Assembly: GCA_032622095.1 (NCBI GenBank)
Contig: CP136069.1
Coordinates: 200,988,690 to 201,052,689, forward strand
Direction of reading: 5' to 3'
DNA: 64,000 bases
Origin: Siphonodentalium dalli
Lineage: Eukaryota; Mollusca; Scaphopoda; Gadilida; Siphonodentaliidae
The translations under genes and the position numbers were made by a program. Positions within the stretch are counted from its first letter, which is position 1; every line of letters starts with the position of its first letter. Below the pieces are notes generated by a model that did no database searches, was not told the origin of the DNA, and saw nothing but the letters and a program-made list of their open reading frames with translations. This document shows, piece after piece, positions 57,444 to 64,000 of this stretch.

Positions 57444-59207
57444 AGACAGCATGGTTATCCCCATTATAAATCACACCAGACAGCATGGTTATCCCCATTA
57501 TAAATCACACCAGACAGCATGGTTATCCCCTAAATCACACCAGACAGCATGGTTATCCCCATTATAAATCACACCAGACAGCATGGTTATCCCCATTATA
57601 ATTCACACCAGACAGCATGGTTATCCCCATTATAATTCACACCAGACAGCATGGTTATCCCCATTATAATTCACTACAGACAGCATGGTTATCCCCATTA
57701 TAAATCACACCAGACAGCATGGTTATCCCCATTATAAATCACACCAGACAGCATGGTTATCCCCATTATAATTCACACCAGACAGCATGGTTATCCCCAT
57801 TATAATTCACACCAGACAGCATGGTTATCCCCATTATAAATCACACTAGACAGCATGGTTATCCCCATTATAAATCACACCAGACAGCATGGTTATCCCC
57901 ATTATAATTCACACCAGACAGCATGGTTATCCCCATTATAAATCACACCAGACAGCATGGTTATCCCCATTATAATTCACACCAGACAGCATGGTTATCC
58001 CCATTATAAATCACACCAGACAGCATGGTTATCCCCATTATAATTCACCACAGACAGCATGGTTATCCCCATTATAATTCACTACAGACAGCATGGTTAT
58101 CCCCATTATAATTCATACAGACAGCATGGTTATCCCCATTATAATTCACACCAGACAGCATGGTTATCCCCATTATAATTCATACAGACAGCATGGTTAT
58201 CCCCATTATAATTCACACCAGACAGCATGGTTATCCCCATTATAAATCACACCAGACAGCATGGTTATCCCCATTATAATTCACACCAGACAGCATGGTT
58301 ATCCCCATTATAAATCACTACAGACAGCATGGTTATCCCCATTATAAATCACACCAGACAGCATGGTTATCCCCATTATAATTCATACAGACAGCATGGT
58401 TATCCCCATTATAATTCACTCCAGACAGCATGGTTATCCCCATTATAATTCACTCCAGACAGCATGGTTATCCCCATTATAATTCACACCAGACAGCATG
58501 GTTATCCCCATCATAATTCACACCAGACAGCATGGTTATCCCCATTATAATTCACTCCAGACAGCATGGTTTTCCCCATTATAATTCACTCCAGACAGCA
58601 TGGGTATCCCCATTATAATTCACTGCAGACAGCATGGTTATCCCCATTATAATTCACACCAGACAGCATGGTTATCCCCGTTATAATTCACACCAGACAG
58701 CATGGTTATCCCCATTATAAATCACACCAGACAGCATGGTTATCCCCATTATAATTCACACCAGGCAGCATGGTTATCCCCATTATAAATCACACCAGAC
58801 AGCATGGTTATCCCCATTATAATTCACACCAGACAGCATGGTTATCCCCATTATAAATCACACCAGACAGCGTGGTTATCCCCATTATAAATCACACCAG
58901 ACAGCATGGTTATCCCCATTATAATTCACACCAGACAGCATGGTTATCCCCATTATAATTCACACCAGACAGCATGGTTATCCCCATTATAATTCACACC
59001 AGACAGCATGGTTATCCCCATTATAAATCACACCAGACAGCATGGTTATCCCCATTATAAATCACACCAGACAGCATGGTTATCCCCATTATAATTCACA
59101 CCAGACAGCATGGTTATCCCCATTATAAATCACACCAGACAGCATGGTTATCCCCATTATAAATCACACCAGACAGCATGGTTATCCCCATTATAATTCA
59201 TACAGAC
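57416..59207. repeat. 34-bp satellite, about 52 copies
   Basis: Unit CCCCATTATAAATCACACCA followed by GACAGCATGGTTAT. There are two main variants (AAATCACACC and AATTCACACC), occasional AATTCATACAG and AATTCACTCC, and two truncated units at the left end. Direct repeats without unique spacers, so not a CRISPR array. Confidence 0.97.
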
Positions 59208-59334
59208 CGATAAATCATGCTATAGACATGAGAAACTTTCAAAGAGTTGCTGAGCTTGACATGATTGACAGTTTGCGAACACTACCCTTCTAGACATTGT
59301 ACACCGTTCCACGAGGATAACAGTTCCATATTTC

Positions 59335-59459
59335 GAATAGTAACACACAGAGCAATCCAAATAGTAACACACAGAGCAATCCAAATAGTAATACACAGAG
59401 CAATCCAAATAGTAATACACAGAGCAATCCAAATAGTAACACACAGAGCAATCCAAAGA
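59335..59459. repeat. 24-bp minisatellite, five copies
   Basis: Unit ATAGTAACACACAGAGCAAT plus CCAA, with AACAC/ATAC variants. It keeps frames open on both strands, including a Leu/Cys/Tyr-rich minus-strand repeat. Confidence 0.95.
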
Positions 59460-60022
59460 ATCCACGAAATCCATCGCCTCGAATTCCAAATGACATCGGA
59501 TATGTATCAATTCTATTAATAAATGTAAGTTTCGTGGCCAGTATATTACACCACTGACATGCAGACCATTGACATTGCATTGCATCAGTGCCGGTGTTGA
59601 AGGCATCGAACTTCATAGCATACCGAACAACGGTTCGCTGCTTGCAACGTTTCGAAAGACTTGTTTCAATTAAAACGGGTTGTCCGAATAATTAAGGGAA
59701 CCAAGCCTATATATCGATGTGCGATTCAACCATACTTCAAATTCCCCGCCGTTTACAATGCGTCCTTAGGGATGAAGGCACGTCCGGGATGACCGCGTAA
59801 TTATTCCGATATGTTGTTATCAGTGAACAGGTCAAGAGGCTCCTAGTTTTTACGAATGCGTCACACTGTGACAGCTACGTATGGGCATCTGGCAAGTCAG
59901 CGCCGCCGCGATTGGATTTACCTGTTAGAAGAGTGAATGGCTGAATTAGAAATTGCCATTACTATTACCAATTTCAGCCTAAATCCACACCACCACCATT
60001 ATTATGCCACGACGAGTATCAT
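59460..60022. other. No gene seen between two satellites
   Basis: Moderate GC, no exon borders that form a model and no recognised repeat. Confidence 0.45.
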
Positions 60023-62595
60023 GTGATTGATATAAGAGTAGTGTGGGATATACTGGGTATCATCTGAGATAAGAGTAGTGTGGGATATACTGGGTATCAT
60101 CTGATATAAGAGTAGTGTGGGATATACTGGGTATCATCTGAGATAAGAGTAGTGTGGGATATACTGGGTATCATCTGAGATAAGAGTAGTGTGGTATATA
60201 CTGGGTTTCATCTGAGATAAGAGTAGTGTGGGATATACTGGGTATCATGTGCTTGAGATAAGAGTAGTGTGGGATATACTGGGTATCATGTGATTGAGAT
60301 AAGAGTAGTGTGGGATATACTGGGTATCATCTGAGATAAGAGTAGTGTGGGATATACTGGGTATCATCTGAGATAAGAGTAGTGTGGGATATACTGGGTA
60401 TCATCTGAGATAAGAGTAGTGTGGGATATACTGGGTATCATGTGCTTGAGATAAGAGTAGTGTGGGATATACTGGGTATCATCTGAGATAAGAGTAGTAT
60501 GGGATATACTGGGTATCATCTGATATAAGAGTAGTGTGGGATATACTGGGTATCATCTGATATAAGAGTAGTGTGGGATATACTGGGTATCATCTGAGAT
60601 AAGAGTAGTGTGGGATATACTGGGTATCATCTGAGATAAGAGTAGTGTGGGATATACTGGGTATCATCTGAGATAAGAGTAGTGTGTGATATACTGGGTA
60701 TCATCTGATATAAGAGTAGTGTGGGATATACTGGGTATCATCTGATATAAGAGTAGTGTGGGATATACTGGGTATCATCTGAGATAAGAGTAGTGTGGGA
60801 TATACTGGGTATCATCTGATATAAGAGTAGTGTGGGATATACTGGGTATCATCTGATATAAGAGTAGTGTGGGATATACTGTGTATCATCTGATATAAGA
60901 GTAGTGTGGGATATACTGGGTATCATCTGATATAAGAGTAGTGTGGGATATACTGGGTATCATCTGAGATAAGAGTAGTGTGGGATATACTGGGTATCAT
61001 GTGCTTGAGATAAGAGTAGTGTGGGATATACTGGGTATCATGTGATTGAGATAAGAGTAGTGTGGGATATACTGGGTATCATCTGAGATAAGAGTAGTGT
61101 GTGATATACTGGGTATCATCTGATATAAGAGTAGTGTGGTATATACTGGGTATCATCTGATATAAGAGTAGTGTGGGATATACTGGGTATCATCTGATAT
61201 AAGAGTAGTGTGGGATATACTGGGTATCATCTGAGATAAGAGTAGTGTGTGATATACTGGGTATCATCTGATATAAGAGTAGTGTGGTATATACTGGGTA
61301 TCATCTGATATAAGAGTAGTGTGGGATATACTGGGTATCATCTGATATAAGAGTAGTGTGTGATATACTGGGTATCATCTGAGATAAGAGTAGTGTGGGA
61401 TATACTGGGTATCATCTGATATAAGAGTAGTGTGGGATATACTGGGTATCATCTGATATAAGAGTAGTGTGGGATATACTGGGTATCATCTGATATAAGA
61501 GTAGTGTGGTATATACTGGGTATCATCTGAGATAAGAGTAGTGTGGGATATACTGGGTATCATCTGATATAAGAGTAGTGTGGGATATACTGGGTATCAT
61601 CTGAGATAAGAGTAGTGTGGGATATACTGGGTATCATCTGATATAAGAGTAGTGTGGGATATACTGGGTATCATCTGAGATAAGAGTAGTGTGGGATATA
61701 CTGGGTATCATCTGATATAAGAGTAGTGTGGGATATACTGGGTATCATCTGATATAAGAGTAGTGTGGGATATACTGGGTATCATCTGATATAAGAGTAG
61801 TGTGGGATATACTGGGTATCATCTGATATAAGAGTAGTGTGGGATATACTGGGTATCATCTGATATAAGAGTAGTGTGGGATATACTGGGTATCATCTGA
61901 TATAAGAGTAGTGTGGGATATACTGGGTATCATCTGAGATAAGAGTAGTGTGGGATATACTGGGTATCATCTGAGATAAGAGTAGTGTGTGATATACTGG
62001 GTATCATCTGATATAAGAGTAGTGTGGGATATACTGGGTATCATCTGATATAAGAGTAGTGTGGGATATACTGGTATCATCTGAGATAAGAGTAGTGTGG
62101 GATATAACGGGTATCTTCTGAGATAAGAGTAGTGTGGGATATACTGGTATCATCTGAGATAAGAGTAGTGTGGGATATACTGGGTATCATCTGAGATAAG
62201 AGTAGTGTGGGATATACTGGGTTTCATCTTAGATAAGAGTAGTGTGGGATATACTGGGTATCATCTGAGATAAGAGTAGTGTGGGATATACTGGGTATCA
62301 TCTGAGATAAGAGTAGTGTGGGATATACTGGGTATCATCTGAGATAAGAGTAGTGTGGGATATACTGTGTATCATCTGATATAAGAGTAGTGTGGGATAT
62401 AACGGGTATCTTCTGAGATAAGAGTAGTGTGGGATATACTGGTATCATCTGAGATAAGAGTAGTGTGGGATATACTGGGTATCATCTGAGATAAGAGTAG
62501 TGTGGGATATACTGGGTATCATCTGATATAAGAGTAGTGTGGGATATACTGGGTATCATCTGAGATAAGAGTAGTGTGGGATATACTGGGTATCA
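60023..62595. repeat. 37-bp satellite, about 70 copies
   Basis: Unit GAGATAAGAGTAGTGTGGGA followed by TATACTGGGTATCATCT. The second codon-like position alternates GAGA/GATA. Rarer variants are TGTGCTTGAGATA, TGTGATTGAGATA, GTGTGTGAT and GTGTGGTAT. Some variants recur as blocks, pointing to multi-unit amplification. Confidence 0.97.
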
Positions 62596-62798
62596 TCAAA
62601 CGAAGAACATACAAAACATCGACTTTAACTTTTTATTCAGTCTCTTGTAGCAATTACATTATATACTGCATTAACTATATTAAATATGCACTGTCTGATT
62701 TAACACCATAAAACCATCATCTGTATGATTTTACTCCATACAATATTCAGTCGAAAACCAAAAAAAGCACCCGCTGAAAACGAGCATACTTGATAACG
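62596..62798. other. Short spacer, no gene
   Basis: AT-rich sequence right of the satellite; nothing recognisable. Confidence 0.4.
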
Positions 62799-62882
62799 CT
62801 CTTTATGATATACCTCGTTTGGAAGATGGCAGCATGCACACTCTTTATGATATACCTCGTTTGTAAGATGGCAGCATGCACA
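62799..62882. repeat. 42-bp direct repeat, two copies
   Basis: CTCTTTATGATATACCTCGT, TTG(G/T)AAGATGGCAGCATGCACA, twice, followed by the start of a third unit. Confidence 0.9.
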
Positions 62883-63083
62883 CTCTTTATCACAGACGAG
62901 CTTTGAAATGTTTGGCAGGCTGACATAAATGCAATACGTGTTAAAAACTTCTATTGTGTGAGTCGATATAAATAAATCTCCTGTTAGTAGACTCATGTAT
63001 TGGTCCAAACTAATTATGTTCTGGTATAGACAGGTATATACCCATTATGGTGGCTTTAAGGTGTCAAATCGGACATGGCATAT

Positions 63084-63324
63084 TTAACCCTTTCCATGGA
63101 TGGAGCTTCCTGAATTTTTGCGAAAATCCTGTGCCAGTGCATTCTCTTATATATGCCTCGAATGTATACGATAATGAATACATTGGACTAACAATAATTA
63201 CATTGACACCCGAAGCAAGTGCATTCTCTTATATATGCTAGGCTCCCTATGGGATACTCGCATATATAAGATAATTCACTAGCACGGGGTCTTTAATGCT
63301 CAGATCCCGCCATGAAAGTGTTAA
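63084..63324. mobile_element. TTAA-type hairpin MITE (CATGA-end family)
   Basis: TTAA at 63084-63087 and 63321-63324. Ends CCCTTTCCATGGATGGAGC and the inverse CCATGAAAGTG. The core border is degenerate (ATCCTGTGCCAGTG). Both hairpins are eroded (AATGTATACGATAATG; GGATACTCGCATATATAAG). Confidence 0.8.
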
Positions 63325-63668
63325 CACATGTATGAATGTACGTGAAGAGTGCAGTGAAAGCAGAACACTCAATACGGTGTAGAGTGTTTTTGTGAGAGTG
63401 AATGACTGATCCATTCAACACTGACAGCTTCAGTGACGAGGATTAGCGAGTGTAATCAACATTCTGGTGTTAGCTTTATCCAACATTCACTATATATACC
63501 AACATGAATCATAGCCCCACATTATGGGTCGGAATCGCATTGCATAGCTATAGGTCTACAATATCCACAATGTATCATGTTCGCGGTGAATCGTGAATCC
63601 TGATGAGACATAGTGAGTTTGGTGCATGGGGTCTCACCGGTGTTAATTGTTTTGCTTATCGCACACGC
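63325..63668. other. No gene seen
   Basis: Spacer between two MITEs; nothing recognisable. Confidence 0.45.
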
Positions 63669-63927
63669 TTAACCTTTTCATGACTGGAGCTTCCTAAAAA
63701 AATCGAAAACCCTGTGCCAATGTATTCTCTTATATATGGGAGTCTCCCATAGGGAGCCTCGCATATATAAGATAATACATTGGTTTAAAAATATTTACCT
63801 TGACCATTTAAGCCCTGCATGTTTTATATATGCGCGGCTCCATATGGGAGACTCGCATATATAATATAAAGCACTGGCACGTGATATTTAATGCTGCACC
63901 AGCGGCTTCCCTTCATGAAAGGGTTAA
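63669..63927. mobile_element. TTAA-type hairpin MITE (CATGA-end family), complete
   Basis: TTAA at 63669-63672 and 63924-63927. Left end CCTTTTCATGACTGGAGC, right end CTTCATGAAAGGG. Core from CCCTGTGCC with two hairpins (about 63716-63783 and 63807-63877). Confidence 0.9.
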
Positions 63928-64000
63928 CCCTTTACCCAACAGAACGGCCCTGTGCCAATGCATTCTCTTATATATGCGAGTCGACCATAGGTCGCCTCGC
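63924..64000. mobile_element. piggyBac-type MITE, cut by the window end
   Basis: TTAA (63924-63927, shared with the preceding element), then CCCTTTACCCAACAGAACGG, then the core CCCTGTGCCAATG and the start of a hairpin. Reverse orientation by its short arm. Confidence 0.9.

Noticed and set aside
59220-59616. Minus-strand frames with LDCSVCYY repeats
   Set aside because: Generated by a 24-bp tandem repeat; no exon borders or signal.
57416-62595. CRISPR-like regular repeats
   Set aside because: The units are contiguous tandem copies with no unique spacers and lie in a eukaryotic setting.
1-64000. tRNA and rRNA genes, telomeric TTAGGG arrays
   Set aside because: No cloverleaf with A and B boxes, rRNA-like core or TTAGGG run was noticed by eye. 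A covariance-model search (tRNAscan-SE, Rfam) would be needed to be certain.

Overview
The window is eukaryotic and most likely from a marine invertebrate; a lophotrochozoan such as a mollusc is my guess, from repeat style only. It is AT-rich, has exons with canonical GT..AG borders and AATAAA signals, a degenerate LINE, many small inverted-repeat DNA transposons and long minisatellites. I see no bacterial operon, rRNA, tRNA or CRISPR array. Most of the sequence is repeat.

Genes. (1) A secreted, Gly/Arg-rich, cationic protein of 119 codons can be assembled on the + strand from four exons with matching phases. A TATA box (22323) precedes a 10-codon exon (22363-22392). An 18-codon exon (26463-26516) completes a signal peptide. 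A Gly/Arg/Trp-rich exon (37417-37642) follows, then a 50-nt terminal exon (43028-43077) with AATAAA. The terminal exon lies in a duplicated block, so a second terminal exon (44442-44491) has the same acceptor and phase. The two tails differ by five nucleotides, all amino-acid changing, in nearly identical non-coding surroundings. (2) On the - strand, 1547-1812 looks like the first coding exon of an acidic protein, with ETS-like and CRE motifs just upstream; the rest lies outside the window or was not found. (3) 4794-5345 is a decayed zinc-finger-like coding remnant. (4) 39094-39441 (-) resembles the C-terminus of a LINE ORF1.

Mobile elements. 52300-57266 (-) holds a dead LINE with ORF1, endonuclease, RT and post-RT domain; it carries frameshifts, stops, a 137-bp internal duplication and KADD where F/YADD is expected. 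Three families of short elements (TTAA-flanked with CCCTTTACCCAACA ends, TTAA-flanked with CCTTTCATGA-like ends, and TGTGACCCGCC ends) carry the same core, which starts and ends in CCCTGTGCC/GGCACAGGG and contains two hairpins of about 69 bp. Larger inverted-repeat elements lie at 3056-4587, 6243-8218 (TAA target duplication, with a second element nested inside), 19006-20897 and 29672-34720 (a 5-kb imperfect palindrome).

Tandem repeats. The main arrays are a G-rich 37-mer (two arrays inside a 1.3-kb tandem duplication, 15224-17806), 24- and 45-mers (35820-36455), an 11-mer, a 32-mer, a 52-mer, a 20-mer, a 34-mer of about 52 copies (57416-59207) derived from the end of an adjacent foldback sequence, and a 37-mer of about 70 copies (60023-62595).
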